64,000 nt of DNA, taken from NCBI RefSeq assembly GCF_963678635.1, contig NC_087064.1:64287548-64351547 (forward strand), given 5' to 3'. The position numbers were made by a program, and so were the translations under genes. Positions 23,951 through 34,708 of the stretch are shown here, one piece after another. The notes below the pieces were generated by a model. It was not told the origin of the DNA. It did no database searches and worked only from the letters and a program-made list of their open reading frames with translations. The DNA comes from Symsagittifera roscoffensis (Eukaryota; Xenacoelomorpha; Acoela; Convolutidae). Within the stretch, counting starts at the first letter, position 1; each line of letters begins with the position of its first letter.

Positions 23951-25120
23951 GGTGAGCAAGAAACGGCTGTCGATAAAGCGCAAAAGGGGCACGCAGCCTT
24001 ATACAGAAGCAGTAACTTGTCACTAATCTAATTCTACCGGATTGTGAGTAGTATTTATTATGAACCACCACCGAACTCAGTATGAAAAGGATTTTAATTA
24101 TGCGTAGAGAGACTGAGACGATTGGAGAATAAATACCTGAAAATTATTTGATATACAGCCAAAAAAATTAGCTGAAATATAACCATGTCTCAAAGTAGCT
24201 TCTTTGCTAGTTTTCAAATGACTCCATCAATCGCGTTTTTGTCTAGTGAGAATATTTGCTCAAAGTTTTTCTGTTTGAGCACAGAAAAGTGAGATTACAA
24301 GAGTGAATAAGTATGCATAATACTGAAAGACAAAGTAGAACATTTTCATTAGATTAATTTTTTTTCTCTCGGCGCCATTTTTGACATTTTTCTCTGCCCA
24401 TGACTTTATTCTACAATTCTATTGAACCATGGTTACTTACCAGCAAATACTAGATTTATTACCTAACAAACTTCTGTTTTATTTCACAGCTTATCGAAAA
24501 AGGATTCATTTAATTAATAGGCAGGCAGTAGTGTTTGTTTCAAGGACAGCAAGCAGTCTGAAGTTATAGACACCAGGGCTCAAAAGATATTTCACCTCGG
24601 ATCATGTTTCGCGAAGTTAGAGTTTGGCCTGATTTAAACTGCAAAACTTCACACAAACTCGAAAATTTTGCGAAACGAAATTGACCTAGTATGAAAAAGT
24701 CAAATCTAGCATAAATAATTCTTTACTCGAATGAAGGAACCACAATGATACTTCAATGTCCCCTGCACGCGTCTAAAATGAATTTAAAAAAATTAATTTG
24801 GAGCGTTGTTACAAAATATGATCAAATGTTGCACGGCGAGCAAATCAAAAATACTGAACAAATTAGTTCGCTCTGAAATGTCCTATTAGAAAACTTGAAT
24901 ATATACTTTTTTGATATTAAATAATAGAAATTTTTTTCTGAGAACATTTTTCTGAGATTTTTTTAACCAACAATAAAAGCATTCAACTATTTTTTTAATG
25001 CAAAAGGTAGAAGCACAGTGTTGAAATATGACTAGACGTGTAATAGTTTTCTATCAAAAATAAAGTGCTGAGTTGATTGTTTTAAATTGCAGCCGCCACT
25101 ATTGAACACTTTGGAATAAG
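23951..25120. other. Intergenic DNA downstream of the GTPase gene
   Basis: AT-rich with no gene. On the minus strand an ATTAAA (plus TTTAAT, 24994-24999) lies about 120 bases past the GTPase stop and could serve as a polyadenylation signal; this is weak, single-motif evidence. Confidence 0.4.
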
Positions 25121-25577
25121 TTACTGAACAGGACAGGTGGAATTAGTGAACTGTCGCCGCTTGCACTCTTTCTCCACCTCTATGAAAACTTTCCTTCCGA
25201 TTCCAGTGTCGTTGAACGACTCGAACTCGATTCGCGTCATCAGCTCCGCTCTCATGTCGTTCTCTTTCCTGAGTCGTGCCAATTCGTTGTCCTCGAATAT
25301 CTTCAGCTGGTTCAGATCTCGCTGGTACTTCAGTGCATTACTTTCCTCCTGGCGCCTCGCGTGATGGCACGTCAGCATGGCCGAATCAAACGACTTGCCG
25401 ACACTGTTTAAGTTCTCGATGATGTCGCTGAGAATTTTGCGGCGCTGGTCCTGTTTGACTTGTTCTGAGGACTCGCAAGGGTTCACTAGCCATGCCACTT
25501 TGGTGGACTGGTTCACTGCGTTTTGGAACACCTTCGGCAGCTTCTCAGTTAGATCATCAGGCGCTGTGATGTCCGAT
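25121..25577 (-). CDS. GIMAP-like GTPase exon 3
   Basis: The acceptor ATTATTCAG|A completes the split arginine codon. It encodes the last 152 residues: the end of the G domain (VAWLVNPCES where the family has its G5 region) and a helical charged tail ending TNSTCPVQ at the stop (25121-25123). Confidence 0.9.
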
Positions 25578-28500
25578 CTGAATAATATGATATTTTTTGA
25601 TAACCAAAATTGCATGATAAAGTAAATGCAATCTTTCTCAGTTTCATTCGAGTTAATTGCCTTTTTGCTATCTAAGGGCGTGAGAAAAAGAGAAACCTTA
25701 GTATACTTAAAATTCGGGTTATAGCCAGAGGAAAACCTTGGACTTTCTGCCAGGAACTTAAAGAGTCCAGGCCAATCCCAGGCCAATCCCAGGAATCCTG
25801 CCAGGAAGTCCAAAAAAAGTTCTTTGAAAGCCGGGCATGGACACCTGCCTGCTAGGCACCCTACCAAGAAATCCAAAAAATCAAAAGTTTTTCTCACAAA
25901 AATTTTCGTTAAATTTTTAGACGCTGCAGTCATTTTTAGGCTGACAAAATCAATTTCAGAAAAAAAGAGCATGCAAAAATGTTTTTTTTTTTTGGCGTAT
26001 AAGGTATTCCAACCTTAATTTTTCACACAAAAAACCTAAAGTAAAATTAAATGTTTAGTATGAAGCCGTAATTAATTTAGTTGTCTTTTCCAAATGGTAT
26101 GACGAGCTTAAATAAGACAGGAAAGCATTTTCAAACTTTTCAAAGACCGGTTTTTTTGAGGTAGAATCAATCTAGCCAAATAAAAAATTCAGTTTTGCAA
26201 TCATAAATCTGTCAAAACTTCAAACTTACTATCAGTGGAGAATCTACAAATGCAATTTTACAGCGAGGTTCTGACAATTTACCTATGGGCTTCCTTAGAA
26301 GAGAACAATCTTTCGGTTGTTTTGTTTTCGGTCAGGAGCATAAAATTTTACAATTTTGCAAATTCAACTAAACAAAACAGGGAAGTCTAAACGTGGACTC
26401 TTAGACAACTCCAGGAAGTCCAGGGCAATTCCAGCAAGACTTAGACATGATTTTTACCCTGGCCAGGCCTGGCTACAGGGATGGACTCCCATGAACAGGT
26501 AGCCCGGGACCTTTAAAAGATCTTGCCAAGGAATGAAAACCTTGCTAGAATCCAAAAAGAATCTTGCAAAATTTGTATTCTCAATTTGGTAGACTAATCT
26601 TGCAAGAGTCTGCTTACAAAATAAAAATTGCAAGAGTAATGTCTTTGGGGCAAAAAATTATATCATATGCAGTGAAAAGGTATTTTATGATAATACAATT
26701 TATGTCATGCAGGTAAAAAAGGTTTTGTGAAGTCAAAAAAACTATTCAAGCGGACTTGTTTTAATCTACTATTTAAATTTTTGGCATTGGTTTGAATTCT
26801 GAAATAAATCCCACAAGCTGCTTTCAGTCTCGCACTGATAATAAGTTCTGAAACTGTTTAGACGACATAAGATGATTCATTGACCTTTCCATCTGAATAG
26901 TGCCCTTTCAGAAGATCTAGTTAAAATCAAATCTGGACATCGAAAATTCATACATATTTCATATCTTTATCAGTCCTATGGCATGCCTCTTTTTTTCTGT
27001 ACATGTCTGAACCAGACATTTACAGACATGATAACTATTGAAAAGTCAGATATGATCAGATCTGAATTATACCTGGGACAGGCCTGATCATATCTGCACC
27101 AGACCTGAAGCAGACATGATCTTACCTGACTTTACTTGATCGTACCGGGACCAGACATGCTCTACTTGACTTTACATGATCATACCTGGATCAGACATGA
27201 CCATGCCTGAAATTACGTCATCATATCTTGAGCAGATATGATCATACCTGACTTTACATGATCATACCTGAACCAGACATGATCATGTCTGAAATTACAT
27301 AATCAGACCTGGACCAGACATGATCTTATCTGACTTTACATGATCTTACCTGGATCAGACCAGACATGATCATGCGTGAAGTTACATGATCAGACCTGGA
27401 GCAGACATGATCATACCTGTCTTTACATGATCATGCCTGGACCAGACATGATCATGCCTGAAATTACATGATCATACTTTGAGCAAATAAGATCATAACT
27501 AAAGGAAAGGTGAGTAGTGTGAACTTATTTCTTAACACCCTTATCACCGGGGATCTAACTGCTACCCCTAACACTCTTCATTATAAATCTGATTTATTAA
27601 ATCAAAGCATTTTAAATTATCTGAAAACTCATTAAAAACAGAAATGCGTCTAATTAACAAAGCTTCGATAATAAGTGCGATAAGTGGTTTCAAAGCTGAA
27701 CAGAAAGTTATTAAGCATCGGACAAGTTCTTCGTTCGAAACTACACAATGAAAAATTGCGAACTCAGTTTGTTTGGTGTTTGATTTGAATCAGCAAATGT
27801 TTTTCTTGAGGCAGAAAAATTATTACTAGATTATCTGTGAATCATCCATTTCAAAGGTATTTGAAATCCAGCATTCACAATAAACCATAACAAGACACGT
27901 GACAAAACTTCAATTTCTGTTCGAAAAATAATTTTGAAAAAAATGACTTTTTATTCGTTTTTCAGAATAGAATATACGGTTTATTTTCTTGCGAAAGAAA
28001 AAAAATGCCATTTCTGTACAAAAAACATGTCATTTCTTTGTCTCTGGAATTATCAACTGTCACTATCTCTTCTATAACATGTTAAATTTGATAACGTCTG
28101 TCTCAGGTTTAGTCATGTCTGACCAGATATAGTCATGTTTGACCAGGTATAGTCATGTCTGACCAGGTAATGTCATGTCTGACGAGGTATAGTCATCTCT
28201 GACAATTTTATGATCAGACGTGAGTTTGTGAGAAAAGTTCGGTACGGGTGCTCCAATTTTGACGTTTCTTCAGCAGTTTTTATTTAACATTCTTGCAACT
28301 ACTCAATTGAATTTTTTTATTCTCGATGATTTTCAATTCTTCTCTGGTGTCTTACGTATCGCTTTTCAAAAGTTTTAGTAGATTGATTTGCGATAGTTGC
28401 AGAGACACTGGTTCCACTTACTGAACTTTGAAATTTTTTTACCGATATCTTTTTACGAAATATTTGAGGATTTTCGACTGCTTCTTGATAGCTTCGACTA

Positions 28501-31500
28501 AAAATCAGTGTGAATAAATTTTGCTATTCTCAAAGCTATACAGATACCTTCATTTCTTTCGAACTTCAAAACATTCTCTCGAGGACGCTATTCATATTAT
28601 GAAAAATTGACTTTTTTGTTGATTCTTGTAGCTCCGATCGATTTTCTTTTCAGAAAAAATGTCCCATAAGGCTATTAAAGGCTATTGCAATAAGAAATTC
28701 TTGACAAATTGCATGTTGAATCAGATAGCTCTGATAGGTTCGGAGACAGTAAAAGCATCCAACCACGCAATTACAACTAACAAAAGCTGAGAACAACATC
28801 GAGATTTTTCGGCGACTTCAACTGTTTTTCAATACGGTAGTTATATAAATTATTCAATCAAATTTGAATTTATTTTACAGCATCGAATAATTTGCGACTA
28901 TTTCTGCAGCTATCCTATTATTTTTGAAATTATATTTGGTTGTTTTCGATAGCTTCAATTAATTCGAGAAAATTGTTTTGTGCTTTCGAAAAAGTTAATC
29001 AAGTGGATACAAAATTTTTCCCAAAAACAGCTTTTTGAAGCTAAAATAATTTTTCATTGAACTTAAAAAATTTATGAAATTGATATTTGTAAGAAATAAC
29101 TTCAAAAAACACCAAAATATTTTCCGAAGAAGTTATTCAAAGGAAAAATTTAAATCGTGATTCATCAAGTCTGTTTTATTAAGCTAACTGATTTGCATAA
29201 AAAGTAAAACTCACAGGTACAAACTTGCTCACATCTTGACAAAAGATAAGCAAATGATAAAAAGGTTCCATGTGTTTTTGATAGTTTCCCGGAAAATCAT
29301 TGGTGAATTTTGTGTTTTAGAACACAATAGAAAAATGTTGGGGGAAAATCGAAATATCATATTTTTTTTAATTGTGGAAATATTGCTATTCAAGCGATTT
29401 TCATGTATGGAAAACTTTTTATCATAAAGATTTCATATAAATTTTTGTTTGTAAAACATTTTATGGCGAGAAAATTGTCATATATCATATATGGAAATTG
29501 TATGATTAGAAATTTCGTTCGACTCAGGTTCTATTGACTTGCCAGAAATTTTAGCGCCGATTTTCGAAGAAAACGGAATATTTACGCTCGCTGTGGTTTT
29601 TTATTCAGTCAATTTTCGCCGATCGAAATAATAGTTTTCGACAAAGTATTTTTATACCCCATTATTGAAGATACCGACTTCCTGAGCTCAGATGTAAAAG
29701 ATATTTTACCTGCGAATATTTTTTGTAAAGTTCTGGGGATTTGAAAATTGTCGAATTGGCCATCTTCTGGACTAAATTATGCTCGCTTTGAAGAATTTAT
29801 TCATATTGCTGAGAGCGTAACGCAAATTATTTATGCTTGGCGAATTATCCCGCACAACAAAATTGTTCCAAATTGAATTGAGGCTATCTAATCGGATCGT
29901 ATTAAATTCGTTCGACTCGAAAATTCACACTTTGATTTTGTCCAAAATTTACAAGTTTTCATTTTTTTTCTCAAAAACTATTCGATATGAAATAAAGTAG
30001 AGTCGGAGCATTCAGGGTTTTGCCCTGACATACGAGCAATCTTGTTTCTTTAGTTCAGCAATCTTAGCGATGGAAATATGTGTTCACGCAATATGTGTTT
30101 AGTCAAGAAACTAATTCAATCAATGAAATGTAAAAAATTATTTTGGCGATGAAATTTTTCTCAAGTTGAGTTGGATAGCTTGATTGATTTGCAAATAATA
30201 TGGGTTTTTTAATTATTGTTCCGTAGCAAGTTTCATCCAATTAGCAAAAACAAGAAACTCCGAGAAGGCTATTAAAACAATGAAAATTCGATATATTTTC
30301 ATTTCTTTTAACAGCTTAATTTTAAACTAAAAAAAGTTTCATCATTTGAATGGCTTGCTTTAAAAACATTAAATTTTGCTAAACGAATCAAGCTATCAAA
30401 ACGTGATCCTTTTAATAGCTTACACCAGGGCGGATTTAGGGGGGGGGACGCCCCTCTCCCACAGGTATTCGACTCCCTGCCGTCCCAAAGGGCCCCCCTT
30501 TGTACTATTTTCAGATATCCGCTTTTGGTAACGGTCCCTACAATTTTCTAAAAAGGTCTTCCGCGCCAATTTATACTAATTTGAGGGAGAAGCGCGCGCA
30601 AAAAAAACCGCGATTTTTTGGTCAACATTTTCCAAAAAAAATGCCAAAAAACGCCTTTTTTGACCGGTTTTTCAAAATTTTGCCTGCGGCACAGAAGTTT
30701 TGGCCAAAAAATGGTGTCTATAGTGCTTTGGGAGAGCTAGGAAACTCAATTTGGTCGACCTAAAAAAAATATAGACGAAATTTTCGATTTTTTTTGAAAA
30801 TCCGCCCCCCCCCCCCCCCCCCCTCGAGAAAATCCTAGATCCGCCCGGCTTACACGCTTTGCTTTCCAAGTCGAAAATGCTCAATCAAGAATTGACAAAT
30901 ACTATATAGCCACGGCGATTTATTTGTAAAATTTAGCTATATTTCGTATTTGTAATATGTGTATTATTTGTGATATATTCTGCTCTCTGTACCTGTAGCT
31001 GTTGAGCAGGAAGAAGGTGTATTTGAGCATGTATTTGCTGAAGAAGAGACTCATCTCCCCCAGAATGAGGGCGTCGTCTTCAGTGAGGGTCTGGTCGTAG
31101 GGGAGGACGAATATGAAGGCATGCAGTCCCCCCGGCAGACTGTACACCACCTGACTCATCGCGCTCAGACACTCCTGGGGGTCTGCCTCGAAGTCGAACA
31201 GTCCCGGGGTGTCGATGATGCGCAGGGTCCCACTGCCCGCACTTCGGAACTTCACCTGAATACAACCAGGCAATTGTCTTTTTTTTCTATAAAATAATAA
31301 AAATGTCAAATTGCTCGTTTCCGTTCAAGCTTTAAAGTCTTACGGCGCCGGCGTTTGCCGATACATTCAATCAGATGCTTAGCAAAATGAACATTTAGCA
31401 AAATAGCAAATTTTAGTCCGAAAGAGCACTAAAGCAGCGGAAAATTTTAGCGATAAGTTAGCAATAAATTATCGATGATTTTTTTTAGCAATTAATTAGC

Positions 31501-33493
31501 CATTAAGTAGCGGTTTAGAATACATGAAAATTTTTCCACCGCTCCGCTTACCTCAGCCGTTTTTACTATCAAATTATAGCAATAATTTTAAATTTTAATT
31601 TTTAAAAATTGAGTCGTGCATGAAATTAATATAACCGATTATTGTCCCAAGTCATTTTAGAACAACTTGGTAGCGCGGGATAACTCACGATGTGTAAAAT
31701 AAAAAACGAGTAGGTTAGACACACTCGGGAAAGGATATGATAGTGGTGTGCACACCCGGGTGTGGGCCCTTGCAGATCAAGGGACTTAAAGCCCGAGCGC
31801 GCAAAAGAGTGGTATTGATCTGAGTAAAAAAAAATATCCCGAGCATATAAATGTTCAGAAAAATATACAGTCGGAACGAAAAACTGCTCGTATCAGGGCA
31901 AAGCCTTGAAAGTTCCGGCTGCCCATTAACTCGTCTCCAATAGTTTTTGATAAATGAAAAATTGACAAACTAGGATATTTAGATTAATAACATGAAATTT
32001 CAATTATTAAAACGTGAGTCCTGTATGGAATCAATAAAACCAAATAGCTTGCCTCAAATCAAATTGGAACAGTTTTATGGTGTGGGATGATTCGCAACGC
32101 TTAAATAATGCGCGGTAAGTTTTCAGCATCACAGCAAGCAAGGTTTTTTTTACTGGTGTGTGAACTCGACGGGGACCATGAAGATCCAGAGATCAATCTC
32201 CCGAGAGATAAGTTCATTTAAAATTTGGTCTGAATAAAAAAAACGGTACATATACAAAACAGTCCGATACAAAACAGTCCAATACAAAATATTCCAAAAA
32301 ATCATGTAAAAAAGGAAAAATCAGTCCGATACAAAACAGGCCGGTTTCAGGTCGCCAGTGGGCGCGCGCGCGTATCGCCGCTTTGCGGCAATAACCGGCT
32401 GCAAGTTTTGTATTAAGTCCTACCTTCTGCTGGCAAGCTCGCAACCTGTTGGCGCGGTTGAGGCGTCACTATTTTGTTGTTTATGTTTGTTGAACAAAGG
32501 ACAATTCTCGGCCTCCCGGCTTGTTAAAACAATTATAACTTGGGTCTTTTTTCCGGACTGTTTTGTTTTGGACTGTTTTGTATGGGACTGTTTTGTAGAG
32601 ACACGACAAAAAACACCCGAGAATTTTTATTTCTCAATTTTTTCATGGAATGATTGCGAGCTCCACGTCAATGTTTTGAACAACGATGTCACGGAATCCG
32701 CAAAAGTCGAAATTACACAGTTGGGCATCTTGAGAATTCAAATTTATAGAAATGGCCATAAGCTTAGTGGTACTAAGCTGCTGAACTTTTTAATGGTACG
32801 AGTTGAGACTGATCGCTGATGTTGGAGATTGTCTGAATTTGAGAAAAAAGAACAACGAGAAAAAGGGAGAAGAAATCCATATGACTATAATTTACTATTT
32901 CAAGTTTATTGGATTAATTGAGAAGATCCAGAATGCTCTTGAGGGGAGGAGGTTTTATAATTTCAAATATGCGTGTTTGACATTTTGGAAGAAATTCTGA
33001 GACAAAAAGAACGGTTGCCCCCCCCCCCCTTTTTTGGCATGCTAATGTTAAGGTTGCATACCTTCGCTTCCCCGACTTCGCAATGCAGAGGTTCATTCAA
33101 GTTAGTGCCCAGAAACCCGGTCAGAAATCTCTCGTAGCCAACGAGGAAGTTTGAAATTGTACTTTTCCCGTTCCCACTTTTGCCACACACCAGAATGTTC
33201 AAATCGAACACACTCATTGAACTCTCGGAATGCTGCGAGTCGTTTGCGAACGAGGACGCACCCGAGAACGCCGGCGAAGCGGCATTGTTGCGACCGGGGT
33301 TGAATGCCCAGTAACTCAACGAACCCGATTCGGCGTCTCGTTCGCTCTGAGTCGACTGGAAGTCGTCTGCTTCCGCGTCCGCCTCAACACTCGTCTCGCT
33401 CTCTTGTGTTATGACGTCATCTTGCTCTCGTTCAACTTCGGCTTCTACAAGACTGCTTTTTGCAGCCTCATATTTTTCGTCCTTGACCGACAT
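25121..33493 (-). CDS. AIG1/GIMAP-like GTPase gene, three exons
   Basis: The spliced gene runs 33493-33062, 31255-30993, 25577-25121: 1152 nt, 383 residues plus stop, with all splice sites GT-AG and phases 0 and 2 closing exactly. Residues 1-95 are acidic and serine-rich, a probable disordered leader. The P-loop GKSGNGKST is at 104-112 and the G3 motif DTPGLFD begins at 159. Around 188 comes GLHAFIFVLPYDQTLTEDD, the hydrophobic box characteristic of AIG1/GIMAP proteins. The usual base-recognition motif is not recognisable: NSYRSD occupies that region. Residues about 270-370 are charged and probably coiled coil. The family covers membrane-associated regulatory GTPases, in vertebrates tied to lymphocyte survival; function here is unknown. 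It lies tandem to the larger minus-strand gene, 870 bp downstream of its stop. Confidence 0.9.
27050..27490. repeat. GATC-rich minisatellite, ~40-bp units
   Basis: About ten units of the form GATCATACCTGGACCAGACA followed by TGATCATGCCTGAAATTACAT. Variants with GACTTTACAT and GAAATTACAT tend to alternate, suggesting an ~80-bp dimer. The palindrome CATGATCATG recurs. Confidence 0.85.
28105..28205. repeat. Short tandem array of ~22-bp units
   Basis: Four to five units of TAGTCATGTCTGACCAGGTA type. The TCATGTCTGACCAGG core resembles the inverted sense of the 27050-27490 minisatellite, so the two are probably related. Confidence 0.75.
29552..30047 (-). repeat. Diverged family A element
   Basis: It starts near a GAAAACGGAATATTTACGCTCG segment and ends with GTCGGAGCATTCAGGGTTTTGC and ATCTTGTTT. 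It is clearly older than copies 1-7. Confidence 0.7.
30426..30847 (+). mobile_element. hAT-type MITE with 8-bp target duplication
   Basis: About 422 bp. It begins CAGGGCGGATTTAGG and ends CCTAGATCCGCCCG, imperfect terminal inverted repeats. The 8-bp sequence GCTTACAC flanks it on both sides (30418-30425 and 30848-30855), as expected for hAT transposition. Long C runs lie just inside both ends. No transposase is encoded. Confidence 0.92.
30993..31255 (-). CDS. GIMAP-like GTPase exon 2
   Basis: The acceptor is TATTCAG|GTGAAG, the donor TACAG|GTACAG (phase 2). It encodes the G3 motif and the hydrophobic box. It is markedly GC-rich relative to its flanks. Confidence 0.92.
31828..32110 (+). repeat. 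Partial family A sequence, head-to-tail junction
   Basis: The tail of one element (CCCGAGCATATAAATGTTC ... GTCGGAAC) abuts the head of another (AACTGCTCGTATCAGGG). The second copy decays after about 200 bp. Confidence 0.6.
32245..32597. repeat. Foldback-like element with TACAAAACAGTCC arms
   Basis: The left arm has repeats of ATACAAAACAGTCC (32245-32345); the right arm has GGACTGTTTTGTA repeats (32554-32597). They are inverted relative to each other around a GC-richer core at 32346-32520. Part of the core resembles 55970-56065 and 56395-56515. Confidence 0.75.
33062..33493 (-). CDS. GIMAP-like GTPase exon 1
   Basis: It starts at ATG (33493) and encodes 144 residues including the P-loop. The donor GCGAAG|GTATGC is phase 0. 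The acidic leader is unusually long for the family, where the G domain normally begins near the N terminus. Confidence 0.9.
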
Positions 33494-33972
33494 CTCAATA
33501 TAATATTTAGGCCAAATAATGATTTAACTTATAACAAAAGACAGAAAATTTTCTAAACTGTTCCCTAATAGAACTTCGAAGAGCCTTGTTGAGAAAGAAA
33601 AACTCTTAGTAGGCGCTAAGGTCTCTTAAATTAGAAATTTTGCGGATGATTGAATTTAATATATTTTTCAATTTCAAAGGACGAACCACAATGAATTGTG
33701 AAATGTAATTCAATTTAAAAAATTTTATGGCATTCGAAAAGGTTGTGCTATTTGGTCGATTAGATAGTTGAGCTACACATTGCTATACAAAAGTTTTAGC
33801 AAGCAAAGTGAAAGATTCAGAACAAAAATGTACACTTCATTAAGGCAAGTCCAGCCAACCCTTTCATAATTTTACATGGATGAAGTTGGTTATTGCCGTC
33901 ACTACCGGACTTGGGGGAGGAGGAAGGGGGGAGGGGGGGTCCCGAGCTAGCTCTATCTCTCTCTCACTCTCA

Positions 33973-34029
<57 letters not shown>

Positions 34030-34366
34030 ACGCACACACATATACACACACATCACCCAAGGGGTCCCTCCTTGGTACTGTTCTACGATATGTATTTTCA
34101 ATTAACTTATTGAGTATTTTTTGAAGTATTTTCCTATATAGCGATTATTGAGCGGATGCGATGAAAAACTGACTACTTATGGACATTGCCGTGAATGAAT
34201 TAGTGGGTTGAAAACCCTTCATTAAAAATTGGTAAATTATGATTTGTTAATTTATATTATTTTTCATTACATTTTTGCATTCTCATTACTTAATGTCGAA
34301 TTAATAATGTGAGAGCGATCTTGTTGAGTCTCAGTTGTCGAATGAACCAGTTGCCTGTTTGCCTTT
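33494..34366. other. Intergenic region between the two genes
   Basis: It must contain the GTPase promoter and the 3' end of the upstream gene. Apart from the CT/GT microsatellite I see no defined element; no clear TATA box or polyadenylation signal can be assigned. Confidence 0.5.
33955..34050. repeat. Compound (CT)n(GT)n microsatellite
   Basis: A CT tract (about 33955-33990) passes directly into a GT tract (about 33991-34028) and then a short CA-rich tail. Purine-rich sequence precedes it. It lies about 460-540 bases upstream of the GTPase start codon. Confidence 0.97.
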
Positions 34367-34708
34367 TCATTTGACTATTTCACCGTGGCTTTTTTGGTTC
34401 CACTCTTTCACCCAGTCTTCATACTCCGCCAGAACTTCATTCTTAGTTCCGCCACCGGAGTCCGTCGCCTGTCCGGGAAGATTTGGCGGACCCCTGCTCA
34501 CTTTCCTCTTACTCCAGGGGTTTCGTTCTCGGTCTATGTCGCTGGCTGAACTGTTCGGGTTGTCGCTCTCGTGTTGTCGTGAGTCGACTGCGTCTTGCAG
34601 TTGAAAGGCGGCGTTCACCCTGCGACTGCATAGTTTTCGGGTGTCCGCGGCTTTCACGCGGCTAGCCATGCTCACAAGGGGCTCGTTATCATCCACATCC
34701 GGCGAATT
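34367..34708 (-). CDS. Membrane protein exon 9 (C-terminal tail, stop)
   Basis: The acceptor is CTTTTTAG|AAT (phase 0). It encodes 113 polar residues, probably disordered, ending EYEDWVKEWNQKSHGEIVK at a TGA (34367-34369). Confidence 0.88.
   Translation of the reverse strand, partial: NSPDVDDNEPLVSMASRVKAADTRKLCSRRVNAAFQLQDAVDSRQHESDNPNSSASDIDRERNPWSKRKVSRGPPNLPGQATDSGGGTKNEVLAEYEDWVKEWNQKSHGEIVK

Larger units (their letters stand above)
25578..30992 (-). other. GTPase intron 2, 5.4 kb, repeat-filled
   Basis: It contains the GATC-rich minisatellite, a related short array near 28105-28200, a diverged family A copy and a complete hAT-type MITE. Short CCAGGAAGTCC-like direct repeats occur at 25740-25830 and 26395-26440. 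No additional exon is recognised. Confidence 0.7.
31256..33061 (-). other. GTPase intron 1
   Basis: It contains partial family A sequence (31828-32110) and the foldback-like unit at 32245-32597. No exon seen. Confidence 0.65.

Noticed and set aside
17176-23965. TGAGCAAGAAA near both ends of the gypsy element as a target duplication
   Set aside because: The left occurrence is about 30 bases away from the LTR end, while the right one is adjacent, so it does not fit a duplication.
33864-34113. Open frames through the CT/GT microsatellite
   Set aside because: The translations are pure dipeptide repeats from the microsatellite.
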